From: Takakia lepidozioides
Taxonomy: Eukaryota; Streptophyta; Takakiopsida; Takakiales; Takakiaceae
Direction of reading: 5' to 3'
Assembly: GCA_030704615.1 (NCBI GenBank)
Contig: CM060731.1
Location: forward strand, 64,646,756 to 64,710,755
Length of the DNA: 64,000 bases
Shown here one piece after another: positions 33,601 to 45,580 of this stretch. Both the position numbers and the translations under genes were made by a program. The notes under the pieces are model-generated. The model was given only the letters and a program-made list of their open reading frames with translations. It was not told the DNA's origin and did no database searches. Numbering within the stretch: position 1 is the first letter of the stretch; every line of letters starts with the position of its first letter.

Positions 33601-36600
33601 CGAAAGATATATCACCGCAGATCTCAGTGCTTTCCAGCAGGGTTGTAACCACTGTGTTCCAGCAAAAACATACAGTTTGCCAAGTTACACATTCACACGA
33701 GTCAGAAATAGCAAATCTAAGTTAGGTCACCCCAGGGGAAACAAAGAATTACTCAGATGAGAACATCATCATGGAGGCAGCTTGGCTGACTATCCCACGA
33801 ACTCGGAAGAACAGACAAAGTCAAAGGCAAGCAGAAAGAACTAGAGCCATAACATACAATGGCAGCCTCATCAAGGATGGCAATGCGCATGCGGTCGCGC
33901 TCCATGCCAGCACTGCCGCCACGCGGCCCTGCTGCTATAGCTGATCGCTCCATGCTACTCAAACGTTGTGACACCTGTCATGAGGCACCAATAGGTTGAA
34001 CACAGGAAAAAGCGTTACCAAAATCCACCCCTCTGTGATTTCAGAACCCCTGTGCCCACAGCTACAAGTCAGCCCTTTTTACACCTACATAGATTGTATT
34101 TAGTTCTCGAAATTGACTAACTATAAAAGGGCCCCTAGTTTGACAGAAAGGGAAACCGAATTGTCACACCACCATACCAGAGTGTCCATGGAGACAGAGT
34201 TCACTGAGTGATGCACATTGAGTCCCACACGCACAATACTGGGTGTGTACATGAGCCCATTCTCATCCCGGACACCTGCGGTGCCCCCAGTTCACACACC
34301 CCTTCAATCTAGCCACCTTCTGATTCCCAAGTTTGAAGGCCAGTCTTTACTGCCTTCCATCTATAAACAGAGCTGAATGAACCTTCTCTGTTTTTAAAAG
34401 CCCTCCATCCACATCCAAGCGTGAGATGGACACGTATGACACAATGAAATGAATCCAGTACTTTCCAAAATCCACATCTTTCACAAAAAGTTGGTGATCT
34501 CCCATGGATTGTACCCATGGTATACATTCTACAACATGTACTGAATCACTTGAGCACCATGAGAGCATGCCAATAATCACATGAAACCCGCTAGCATGGT
34601 CATGCTAAAAAACAAAGCAGATGAAGTAGAGGGACCTGTATGAAGCAGACGAAGCACAATTTCATCCAGTGCAGAATTGGAAGGAGCGCAAACCAACACA
34701 TGTGCACGATGCTTGCGTTTGTAGCCCAAAGCTTTTGTTTTCTGCAATTCCACCCAACCCTAAGCAATCAGCAGGTCTACCTCTAAATCATACTACATGC
34801 AACTATCACAAGGTGAACAAGGATAAGAATAAGAGTGGAACAGGAAGGTGGCAAAACATTAACTGGTGGGATCGACAACCTTCCACACCCAAAACCTGTG
34901 CAGCAAGAAAGCCAATTCAACAAGTAATGCAAGCAACCCCAACAAGCTCTGCTACGTGGTACCAGCGACTCACAAACTGACTGCCAGAGCTGGGGAAGAA
35001 GCCATCATCACCATCCAATGGCATATTCAAGTCACGGGGATTAACCCCCTTGCCAAGCCATGGTGAAGCCTTCATCCAGTTGTCCATCCTGCATGTGGGT
35101 GCATGCCCAGATGCATCAACTTCCATCTCACTGAACGTTTCCTAAGGATGGATAACAAACAGCCACAATGGCAACATTTGCTGATACAGCAGAAGCCTAT
35201 TCAGCTCGCACTTCCATGAATTACCAGAGAAGTCCACAAACACTCTCGTAGGCCATTAATTCCTATGCAAACAAACACTACACACAATAGCCTGTCAAGT
35301 CTGCAGATGATCAGAGGAAATACAAAAAGTGAGTGCACAGGTTTGAGCTATTCACTTCTCCTTATATGACAGCTGCAGCTTCTGCGCAACCACCAGCTCC
35401 CCATCCCTGAGCAAAGATCTCCCAATCAAAACCACTTATAGAAATTAACACTAACAATCAAACAGATCAGCCAAACATGATCTTTCACCAGCATGACATG
35501 ACACACTTCCACAAGAAATAACCAAAAACCTCTCTCTGCAACTGTAGCTCACATGACCCACAAGGGCATCACCTTCAGCTCTTCTGATTCGTAACTTCCA
35601 TGACCATGACTCAAAGGGGTAGCCATTAAAGAGTGATAGAATGTACTCAGAAGACGTTTGCCGTAGCCTTGTGGCCATTGACCCCGCGCTCAGTTTGAGC
35701 GGAACACAAAGAGTGATAGAATGTACTCATGTGTTTGCAGTAGCCTTATGGCCATTGACCCCGTGCCCAGTTTGAGGGGAACACAAAGGGACAGAACCTA
35801 CCTTTGTCAGGGGCTGACGCCGGTAGTAAGACTTCCCTTGGAATAGAAAATTGATCCAAGTTTTCCAGATATCCTCTAGAAATCCCTTTACACAAGCATC
35901 AACCTGCTGTGTGTGGTTTGCCCAATAACTAGGCCCCAAAAGGGCCTGGGCTTTTGGCTCAGCCTCGAGACTTAAACAGAGGTACAGGCACAATTTCCTT
36001 GATAGATTTGAAGAGAGCGTCTCTCTAGTGAGAGAACCCCAGACAATGAATCAGAAAATGAATATTGACTTCAGGTTGCCCACACAACGGGCAATTGCAC
36101 TCTCCCTTTCCTCTCTGCTTCTGTTTGCTGTTCAAAGGTAGGCTTCCTGCCCTGAGTTTAAATTTCAGTCTAGTGCAGAGAGTGGGTAGGCCCTTGAGGT
36201 CATCCATGATGTCCTCCGCCACATCACAGAGTGTAAACAAGTTCAGGGAAGTTTTCTGCCGAACTTCATTTTCATCAGACAATTTCCTGGCAACAGACAT
36301 AAATTTGGACCAGCCTCTAAGTCAGATTTATCCAGCAGGGTCAAGACTTGCAGGCTAAGATTCAGATCCTTGAGAATCTCTTCTTCTCTCTTCCGCCAGG
36401 AGTTAGCCTGCTTGAAAGAGAAATCCTGCTTCCAAGATATAGAGTCAATTAACTTAGGATATCTTATGTTGCACATATGTTGCAGCTGACCCCACCATCT
36501 GACCTTGAATTCATCTCGTCAGGAACTTAAGGAAGGGATGCCAAACTCACCCCGAACAGCCACATTGGCTGTTTTGGCGCATGCTGACATGCACGCCTTA

Positions 36601-39600
36601 AGCAAACCCACTTGAATGGATTCTAGAGCCTTAGCCTGGTTGGAGCTATCAACCCAGATTGCAGATGCGTACTCCAAGGCAGGTCTAATAACGCAACAGA
36701 GCATGGTTTTCTTGACCTCAGAGTTGATCCCTCTGCAGAGGAAAATTTAGCGAGACCCAGCGCTTTGCGCTTGCCAGTTTGAACAACTTTCTGAATATGT
36801 GCATCCCACTTACAGTTGGAGCAAAACTCAATGCCGAGCTATGTGTAGGAAGGGAGGACCGGATTCTCTTGGCTTCCCCACTGCCACTTGAGATCACCTC
36901 CTCCCTCTCCTCGGTCGTTGAATGCCACCACTGCACATTTACTGACGTTAGCCTCTAGCCCCCAAAGGTCAAAGTATCTCTTTGCGCAATCAATCAACTC
37001 CTGGAGATTGATAGGAGTCTTCCCTATGCCTGCGAAGTCATCCGCAAACATAAGGGCTGGTATGGTGGCATCACCCACCCTTATCCCAAATCCCTCACTT
37101 TCCACATCCTCAAGGAGTTGATTGATGAAAACATTGAAGAGCAGACGGGAGAGGGTACATCCTTGAGCTACACCTTGGTCGATGTCAAAGAAGTTAGACT
37201 TCTGTCCATTAACAGTGACACAACTTTTGGTGTGGAGATACAAGTTATAGACAACACATCTTTCCCTTAATCCCACATGACCAGAGTCAGAATTCCAGAT
37301 CAACCTTGAGATGAGTACTTATAAGCGAAATATCTTGCCAACTGCATTGAGCGTGATGCCTCAGTAGTTCCCCGGTTCTTCTGTGTCACCCTTGTTGTAT
37401 AGATTGACAATGGATAATTTCAGTCCTCCAGATAAGGTTAAAGAGAAGTACAAGGGCCTCTATCATGGGATCGCCACCGTGCTTGATAAGCTCATTGACT
37501 ATGGCATCAGGTCCACCAGCTTTATATCCGTTTAAATGCTCCATTGCTTCCACAATCTCAGAAGAACTAATGGGAGTGTTGTAAGCATTTGAAATATACT
37601 CCAATTCATCAGGGCTGTCTTGAATCATAGGAACAGTTTTTCCAACTGTGTCCTTCCATTCTTCAGAGGACCCCTCACTGTTAGACCTAGAAATTCTGCC
37701 AAGGATACTGTAGTGGGTTTCAAAGGTTTTGACAATGTCAACCATTGAAGTCACCAGTGCACCCTTGGTAGTCCTCAGCGCTTGTACTTGCTGACAGTTT
37801 TTCGGCTTATACAAACATTGAAGGACCAACCAGAATCTCTTGTCATTACCAAAGAGTGATAGAAAAGGAGTGAAAGGATAAATACACTACTTGAAAGGCT
37901 GTCTGGCAGATGTGGAGTGTAAAAGAACACTCAGCAGGCCAAGTATGGTCTGTGTCTTGCCTGTTCCCGGGGGTCCCTGCAACCACCATGTGTGGCTCTC
38001 CATCAGCCATTGTTCCTACGTCATAACTCTCAAAGCAAACACTGAATTGACAGACCCACCAAAACTATTGCCACCTGAAGACATGGACCACTGGTACAAG
38101 GAGCCATTCTCTCTGCTTAAACCAGTTACTAGTAACAAGTTGAGGACTGTGAGCTCCAACATTGGCCATTTTGGGCTGACAAGATTAAGAAACTTTATGC
38201 CAAGGCACTCCTTTTGAAGCTAGAAGTACAAGTACAGAGCTAATGAAGAGGAGGATAACGAGATGTGCAACCTGTATAAGCACCAATGGCTCACGTGACA
38301 AGCCTGCCTGCAACATGCCACAAATCACATTGTTCCGTCATATCAGCTGCTTTGCATGTCCCACTCACTTTACCCACTGCTACTGGCAAGCTATTTGCAG
38401 TACTAGGATACATCTCTGGTGTATGTCCACCATGCATAAGGGACTCAACGACGCAACCTAAACTGCACAAGGTCTGGAGAAAGCAGACAGGCACTCTATT
38501 AAAGTATCTGACTGACTGGAGCACCTCAAGCAAGGCAGAACCTGGATAGCCTGTAATTGTGATTCGTTGTGGGATGTCTGCAGATACTCAAGGAGAGGCT
38601 TGGGAATATTCCACGAGCCTGATTGCCCGGGATCAGCTTCGGTGACATCAGCCGACAATATGACATCCACAAACGGCAGCAACCCCACTGAACGCAGCGC
38701 AGTGTACTCCCGCATTATTGTTGATAAGTTGCACAGCTGTGTTAACTCCATGACCCCCTCATCAATAATCACTCGTGGACCCTGCCCTGACTCTATAATG
38801 CTCCAAACACCTACAGCATAGATACATATATACATAAACATATGCACCAAACTGCAAGGAAAAAATTGAAGTTGTCATTGCGTTGCAAATGTAGATGACC
38901 TGCACCTAACCTCATCCATTAGCAAAAGATGGTCTGCTTACAGGACCTATGACATTGAAGCAAAGATAACACTCCAACGTCCTTTCCATCATCCAGCTTA
39001 TACTTTCATACGATAACTATAGGGGCTACTGGAGCCCTTGTCACAACCTTTGGGGTTGTACCTTCCGTACCCGCGTTCAACAGACCAAAAGACTACTCAC
39101 CTTCAGAAGCCACCATGCTGAACTTGCACCCTGAAGAGCTGTCCGCACACGGAAGGTTGCTTCACTTGGCACGGCATCCACCCCTTCACCCTCCCTGTCT
39201 AGATACAGGCGCACCCGGAGAGTATTTTGGCCTTCTTGGCCCTCCACGCTTGCAAATGAATACGTACTGAGCAATCCTCCCTCCCCTGGCTGATAATTCA
39301 CGAGATATCCAAAAGGAGATAAGAACATATATTAAGCAGGTTGATTCAGCAATGAGTGATGGCAATGCTGTGGTAATGAATGCAAAATGTGCTACAGAAA
39401 ACACCATATATATATATATATATATCAAAGCACCCAGTGCGTTGACTAAGTCAGGTCCTTGCTGCATACTCCAATCACTTTCTCAACCATGAGTCTTCAA
39501 CCTCAGATGCACATATATGACTGCATATCAATATATGAAGCGAGGCAGTTTGTTTGTTTGTTTGTTTGTTTGTAGCGTTGAGATCTCCCAGACCGTGGGG

Positions 39601-41632
39601 CCCCAGCCCTGGTGCTTGGTACCTTTGGAAAGCCCTCAATGAGCAGGAGGGCACCGGCTTCGTCTCATGATTTTTGGACCTGCGGTGTGGGAGATGTGGA
39701 ATTTCAAGTACTTTTGGTCACTAGAAATTTGCGAAAAATAGCAAAGTGGGCTTTCCTGGGACAATGATTGGAGCCTCGACAAGAGATATATCAATAATGA
39801 TTGGATCAACCTATTCATGGAAAAAAATAAAATCGGGCCTTGACATGGGAGACGTACTTGGATACATAGGAGATTGTACTTGGGCTTAGATGACGCTGGA
39901 CACTTGGGCCTCTACATGGGAGATGCACTTGGATACATGAATAGAAGATTGCACTTGGGCTTAGATGGGCCTCGACATAGGAGACGAACTTGGCTACATA
40001 GGAAATTGCACTTGGTCTTAGATTTCAATCTTCACACATGGGCCAACGGCATAGGCTATACTAGAGGTTGCACTTGGAGGAGACGCATTGGGATACATAG
40101 GAAATTGCACTTGGTCTTGGATTTCAATTCTTCACACATGGGCCAAAGGTACATGCTACCCTAGAGGTCGCACTTGGGTCTCGACATAGGAGACGCACTA
40201 GGATACATAGAATATCTTACACTTGGGCTTAGATGACACTGGACACTTGGGCCAACGGCGCCAAGGCTACCCTAGAGGTCGCAATTGGGCCTCGACATAG
40301 GAGATGCACTTGGATACATAGGGGATTGCACTTGGACTTAGATGACACTGGACACTTGGGCCAATGGAACAGGCTACCCTAGTTGTTTCTCTTTACATTG
40401 AAATGAAGCAGGCCAAAACAAGTCACAGAAACTCTTAAGGATTTTTCAAGGAACCAGCTCCCCTCAACTCACGGCACCTCTCAATTCTTGGCAACATGCT
40501 TTTATCTCACCAAGTAGACAAGTCAGTTGACTGCAATTTCAATCCGAATCTATGAGTAAGTAGACTATGAAGGCTTCAGATTCACTGAAAGAATGAGAAA
40601 GAGACAGTTCAATACAATACAAGAGTCTCTGCCATTTTAAGTCCTCACACATAAAATCATGTTGAAGAATCTCCCCAACTAAGTCAGCAGAAGCACCTTA
40701 TGAAAGGCTTTTGTTAGTAAAATTACGATATATAGCTGCACAACTTCAATTCATCTAATGCCACTCCAATTATTGATTGAATTGTTTGAATGGGCCAGCT
40801 ATGCTGCTCTTGGCGGAAAGCGTACCTTCTCTTTACAAAGGAGCACTAAGTCGTTCTCCGTGAATTCCCGAGAAGACTCTATGGCAAGACGTACAAAATG
40901 GAACTCATTGGCCTTCTCCCACTGTTTGACCCCCACCATGTGGCATTGCGTACCACCTGCAGTTCACAATGGCAGCTTGCATTCACGTCCTATTCGACCC
41001 AGGCGGAACCTGCTCATTTGTTTTTCCATTGCTAAAATGGTGTGGACCTTCAATATAAAATCAGCGTATTGCAAACAGCGTGCTGTGCCAGGTGCACCAC
41101 AAAGCAAACCCGAAGCGTGCTAAAAGACAGGAACTGAGACAAGAAAGAGAAGAGGCCCTGTGCTGGTGGTGTGAATAATGTCAAGGTTGAGAGGTCTGCA
41201 CCCTCTTCGTCCCCTCGCAAAATTTGGGCACGGCACTCTGCCAGGAGAAGCGATTCGAACACTGCAAGATACTCGGCCAGATCAGAGAATCTCTCAGGAA
41301 CTTTTCGAAGTACATTATCCAACTCCTTATTTTCTCGCGACCGCTTCTTCCCATGACTTTCCTGTCCGATGTTCCACAATTTCCACATCAGCAAACATAA
41401 CAATCGACTTCCGCCAACATATCGGGGTGGCCTGAATTGCATCAAGTACCCGTCAGTTCAGTGGTAGTGATTGTACAAATCGAGGTTTAGGGTTTAAGCT
41501 CCACGAGAGACGCACCTTGGACTGAGCGAGGAGGCGCAAATAGTCCCAGCCGAGCACGAATTTCTGCAAGCGTGCCTGATGAGACACCGCCTGCGCTGAT
41601 CTTTCCGCCTCGCTCAGCCGTGGAGCGACCAT
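30612..41632 (-). CDS. MAA3: SEN1-type RNA/DNA helicase, MAA3 orthologue
   Basis: Nineteen exons on the minus strand: 30612-30830, 31106-31192, 31417-31539, 31666-32031, 32215-32299, 32409-32467, 32939-32992, 33166-33258, 33858-33974, 34178-34275, 34636-34741, 34974-35088, 37891-37976, 38272-38307, 38542-38736, 39101-39289, 40826-40956, 41202-41361, 41516-41632. Together they give 811 aa, close to plant MAA3. Start ATG 41630-41632; stop 30612-30614. Motifs in order: FVLGWDYLRLL; ENDLVLLCKEK; Walker A GPPGTGKTQT; DGDDGFFPSSG; VLVCAPSNSALDEIVLRLL; VVVIDEAAQA; VGDPIQLPATV; MLKTQYRMHP; DINTVDGFQGREKDVAIFSC; RRMNVGLTRARASML; then an acidic tail. All superfamily-1 helicase residues are intact. By family knowledge it unwinds RNA:DNA hybrids and acts in transcription termination and RNA processing in the nucleus. 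One intron uses a GC donor and one contains a LINE. Confidence 0.93.
32937..32938 (-). other. Non-canonical GC splice donor
   Basis: The exon ending ...CRQVFL (32939-32992) is followed on the minus strand by GCATGA. The next exon (32409-32467) starts VGDPIQLPAT after a normal AG. The protein is contiguous with the family only if this GC-AG junction is used. GC-AG introns are a known minor class (about 1 percent in plants). Confidence 0.75.
35628..37864 (-). mobile_element. 5'-truncated LINE with target-site duplications in a MAA3 intron
   Basis: The target repeat AAAGAGTGATAGAA occurs three times: 35628-35641, 35708-35721 and 37851-37864. Between the last two lies a 2.13-kb LINE (35722-37850) on the minus strand. 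Between the first two lies a 66-bp piece that shares the LINE 3' end (GTAGCCTT-TGGCCATTGACCCC and terminal TGTACTCA). The LINE encodes reverse transcriptase in broken frames: SSSEIVEAMEHLNGYKAGGPDA (37.4-37.8 kb), the catalytic ALMFADDFAGIG (about 37.04 kb), VSKCAVVAF, and a C-terminal NCPLCGQPEVNIHFLIHC zinc motif (about 36.06 kb). There is no endonuclease, so it is 5' truncated. It is dead, and in the same orientation as the host gene. Confidence 0.85.
36025..37829 (-). pseudogene. LINE reverse transcriptase pseudogene
   Basis: Read from high to low coordinates: RT fingers/palm start (37386-37829), palm with FADD box (36839-37303), thumb-like and basic regions (36519-36936), and the zf-RVT type Cx2Cx~7HxxxHC-like end (36025-36476). 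The frame changes between each block and stops are present, so no functional ORF2 protein is made. Several conserved positions remain (QGVAQGCTLSRLLFNVFIN), which places it confidently in the plant/algal non-LTR group. Confidence 0.85.
39405..39425. repeat. (TA)n microsatellite
   Basis: A run of about 10 AT dinucleotides lies in the third intron of MAA3. Confidence 0.9.
39549..40381. repeat. Left arm of a large inverted repeat (MAA3 intron 3)
   Basis: The arm starts with (TTTG)n and runs through GAGATCTCCCAGACCGTGGGG. It then passes into a series of degenerate internal repeats around CACTTGGGCTTAGATG, GACATAGGAGACG and ACTTGGATACATAGG, ending CAGGCTACCCTAG. The reverse complement of the whole order is found at 41884-42985. 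It lies in the intron between 40826 and 39289, so it is removed by splicing. Confidence 0.85.
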
Positions 41633-41883
41633 CGCTGGGCAATTTTGTTAGACACCGATATCCCAGCCCCAGAGACTCGCAGCATGGTCTCCTCAGGAAT
41701 TCTCTCCCTCTGGCCCCGGACCGCACAGGCAGACCGCAGAGGTGGCGGCGGCAACCGCACCTTTACCTCTTACAAAAACTGGTGTACGAAAGAGCAACTT
41801 TCGACGTATTGGTAGAGAATTACAGTCTTAGGGGACCTACGAATCGGGGACATGATTGCCATTGCGTCTGTATTAATTAGTAC

Positions 41884-42985
41884 TAGGGTAGCATGTGCCG
41901 TTGGCCCAAGTGTCCGGTGTCATGTAAGCCCAAGTGCAATCTCCTATGTATCCAAAGCACGTTTCTCATGTCAAGGCCCAATTTATTAGGATAGCATGTG
42001 CACTTGAACCAAGTGCGACCTCTAGGGTATCCAATGTCATCTAAGCCGCAATGTAAGATCTTCTGTATATCCCATTGTCAGTGTGTCTCCTATGTCGAGG
42101 CCCAAATGCGACCTCTAGAGCAGCTTGTACCTTTTGGCACATGTGTGAAGAACTGAAATCTAAGTCAAGTGCAATTTCTATGTATCCCAGTGCGTTTCCT
42201 ATGTCGAGGCCTATCTAAGCCCAAGTGCAATCTTCTATTCATGTATCCAAGTGAATCTCCCATGTAGAGGCCTAAGTGTCTAGTGTCATCTAAGCCCAAC
42301 TACACTCTCCTATCTATCCAAGTACGTCTCCCATGTCAAGGCCCAATTTATTTTTTTCATTAATTTATTGAGTAGTAACATTATATATTGATATTAAAAA
42401 AATATTGATATTTCTCCTGTCGAGGCTCCAATCATTGTCCCAAGAAAGCCCAAGTGCAATCTCCTATGTATCCAAGTGTGTCTCTTATGTATCCAAGGGC
42501 ATCTCCCATGTACGTCTCCCATGTCGAGGCCCATCTAAGCCTAGTGTGCAATCTCATATTAATCCAAGTATGTCTCTCATGTCAAGGCCCATTTTCCATG
42601 AATTTATTGAGTAGTAATATATCCAATCATTATTGATATATCTCCCGTCTCTAGGGTAGCATGTGCCATTGGCCCAAGTGTCCAATGTCACCCAAGTCCA
42701 AATGCATTTTTTTTTCCACAGAGCCTACGACTAGATTTGAACCGGAGACCCTTCCCTTGATATCTCTCCTATCGAAGCTCCAACCATTGTCCCAGGAATG
42801 CCCATTTTGCTATTTTTCGTGAATTTCCAGCGACCAAAAGTACTTGGAACTCCACATCTCCCACACCGCATGTCCAAAAATTGTGAGACCAAGCCAGTGC
42901 ATCCCTCCAACGGTACCAAGCACCGGGGCTGGGGCCCACAGTTCGGGACATCTCAACGTGACAAAACAAACAAACAAACAAGCCT
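41884..42985. repeat. Right arm of the large inverted repeat (upstream of MAA3)
   Basis: It begins CTAGGGTAGCATGTGCC and passes through AAGCCCAAGTGCAATCTCC / ATGTATCCAAG / CATGTCGAGGCCC type units. It ends CATCTCAACGTGACAAAACAAACAAAC, the inverse of the left arm's outer end. It contains a partial internal duplication (the segment around 42405-42440 recurs at about 42765-42800). Its inner edge is only about 250 bp upstream of the MAA3 start codon, so it overlaps the expected promoter. Confidence 0.85.
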
Positions 42986-43542
42986 CAAACGGCAATTGGC
43001 TCTCTTGCTTTGCTTTGGCACAACATAAGAGAAGGCAAGACTAGGGAGCATGACTCAGCACAACACACCAATCAGCGCCTTGACATGGTGTAAGGTCCTT
43101 TGACCATATTTTCTCCATTGACTTACATGTCTCCGCAAAAGTCTCACTCTCCAAAAGAGCCAACAAACAAACAAACAAACTGGCTGCCTTTGTATATTGA
43201 TGAAACTATTATTTGTATTTTATTGGCTCTCTTGAAGAGAGAGACTTAGCAACATGTTGTTGCCTGATCTGTCAGTCTTATGGCTTCCTACAAGGTTATT
43301 TTTTCCTTGCCTATCTTCTATCAATCTTGCCTTATAAATAAAAATTTCTAGGCCTCTCTCCCCTGTTCTTTTAAAAAAAAAGACAAACATGTTGACAATG
43401 GAGAAAATGTGGTCAAATGACCTTACATCTTGTCAAGGCTCCGATTGGTGCGTTGTGCTAAGTCATGCCCCTTACTCTCACTTCCTCTTATGTTTTGCCA
43501 AAGCAAGAGAGCCCATCGCCATTTTAGGCTTGTTTTATTTTT
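42985..43542. repeat. Small inverted-repeat pair of the 23.3-kb repeat family
   Basis: A copy at about 42985-43135 in inverse orientation and one at 43391-43542 in direct orientation are separated by about 255 bp, which include a second (CAAA)n run near 43170. Both match the repeat at 23335-23492. The inverse copy abuts the outer (CAAA)n end of the large right arm. Confidence 0.75.
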
Positions 43543-43879
43543 TACTTTCATTTATTTTTAAAAGAAATAAAAAATACATGCACTTCAGATTTTCACACAT
43601 CAGAGAACATGTGTTTCAACATTTATGAACAAGTCAATTACCTTACTCAAGTTGAAAAGGGAACAAATAATCGGAAGAACGTACAAATGAGATACCACCT
43701 CGAAACCAAGAAAACATAGAAGAGAAGCCACAAAAGTAGCAAAGACAAGAAAAGAGATAATAGAGAAAGATCGATAAGGGACAACAAAAAGAACAGCCAT
43801 TAGAACTCTAATTGAGAGAGCGATGGCTCTGACCGAGGTCGGCGTAACAGAAAAGCCACTTCACCTTGCGCAAACTCTA
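43543..43879. other. Unassigned A-rich spacer
   Basis: A/T-rich sequence with AAAG and AAGAAA runs and no recognisable gene. It separates the repeat pair from the plus-strand retroelement relic. Confidence 0.4.
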
Positions 43880-45580
43880 ATTGAGTTTTAACCCTAATGA
43901 CCCCCTCTTTCCTGCGGTGCCAGTAATGTCTCGGTCTTCAGCATCAAGAATAGGGCTCATATTTGGCGGGGAAGCCATCGTACCAGGTAATATGCGAGTC
44001 CGAGAGGCGGGAGCAGATGATGTCGCCCTATGCTAGCTCCGTTTCTAATCCCGATCGTAGCTGATGACGCCTTAGGCCATCGTGCCCCTAGTTTTCGCGA
44101 TCCAATGAGTGTAAGTTGGTTGTAGACAACCACACTTGATCCTCAATTGCAAAATCCGGGGGGGGGGCAAACCCCGCAATTTTTTCCTGCTCAGATTAGT
44201 GGAGCTATGGAGGTTCAAGGTAGTGAGCCCATGGTGCGATCTGGTCATGGACAGGGTAGAATCGGTTTGGTCTCGGACACTAGGGCTATTGCGAGCAGTA
44301 TGCCGGCCCAGGTTGCTAATTTGAGTCCTAGTGTGCTGCCTGTTGTGAATTTCCCTAGTCCCACTCTCGAGGGAAGGAATTTGTTGCCTGCAAATTCGGG
44401 TATGCATATGGGCAGTTTTCTTGTGTTGAATGTGCATGGTGTTATTCAAGGTGGGGGGTATCATGATGCAAGGGCCCTCTAGTGTATCTGCTGCTCCGAC
44501 TCATCACAGATCAATCAGTGGGGGCTCTCCCTGCTCCACAGGCTGGGGTGCCACCACACCTTGTCTCTAGCCAGTCCATAGGCATGCATGTTAGCAATAT
44601 CCCTCCTAGCGGTATAGGATCAATGTCAATACAACCAGTGGGAGTGGCATCCACTCTTCCCATGAGTGGAATGTCACAAACCCACTTGCAGTCGACTTAC
44701 CCTGCTGCTCAGCCAAATGTGGCAACACCTGCTCTCCCCATGGGCACAGTGGCGTCACATCTGCCAACTTCAACTGCTAGGATCAGCCAGCAATAATAAT
44801 ATGAATTATAATTCTGCATCTAATATTCGATATGTGCATAGTAGTGTTGCTCCCATGGTTCCCCGTTGCCCTGCTCATGGGTCTGTCCTCCCTGGTCACA
44901 TCAACCATAGCCTGCTTTGTCATTTGATCCCTCAGCTAACTACTCAACCTTACCCAGAATATACCATGGGAGAAGACTTTGATTGTCGCGCACCTCACTT
45001 CGGTAAGCTCCCCTTTAAGTCGTAGCTACTCGCTTTGATGCGCGCGCCTAACTTCCAAACTGGCCGCCGGGCCAACTCGGAGCTTCGGCTGCTCACCGAT
45101 CCCCATTTGCTCCTCCACAAGACCCTCGCTCACTTTGGGCCTAGTGGAAATTCCCTTTGGTTGCTGGCAGTCCGGAACAGCTCCCCACACCTTGGTCACT
45201 TTCCGGCTCGCACGCTTACTCATTAGTTTTTGGTCACCAACGGGCTTGCACCGTTCTCAGGGTTACTACTCTCTATATATACTTCTGTGACTGTTTGCGG
45301 GGGTTTCACAAACAACACCGTCCTTTTATGGCGAACCACCACGAAGACCCTTGACTCCCGGTGATGAGTCGTGGTGAGTCTTGGCCCACCCACCACGGTC
45401 CCAATGGACCGTGATGAGTCCCAAGACTCCCCACGACTCCCACCACAAGGTCTCCGCCCCATGGTGAGTCATATGTCACCCCCACTAAGACCCACTAAGG
45501 TACCACCACCCCCCATGGAACCACCCCCACTGCAACCCGGTGTGCGGGGCTCCACCTAGTGAGTGCATCTGCCTCCTTGA

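Noticed and set aside
38737-38810. Alternative upstream acceptor extending the MAA3 exon at 38542-38736
   Set aside because: It would put the preceding exon out of phase or through a stop. The acceptor at 38736 gives the conserved ...WWLLK-LCNLSTIMREY... reading.
39840-40381. CRISPR-like array of regularly spaced repeats
   Set aside because: The units vary in length and sequence, have no unique spacers of constant size, and lie in a eukaryotic intron inside an inverted-repeat arm.
40382-41883. Gene-fragment capture (Pack-MULE style) of MAA3 exons by a foldback element
   Set aside because: Exons 4-19 continue in phase outside the arms and the joined protein is complete, so exons 1-3 are native and not a captured copy.
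42725-42760. tRNA-like B-box (GGTTCAAATC on the minus strand) suggesting a tRNA gene or SINE
   Set aside because: No A-box at the right distance and no cloverleaf. It lies inside the repeat arm.
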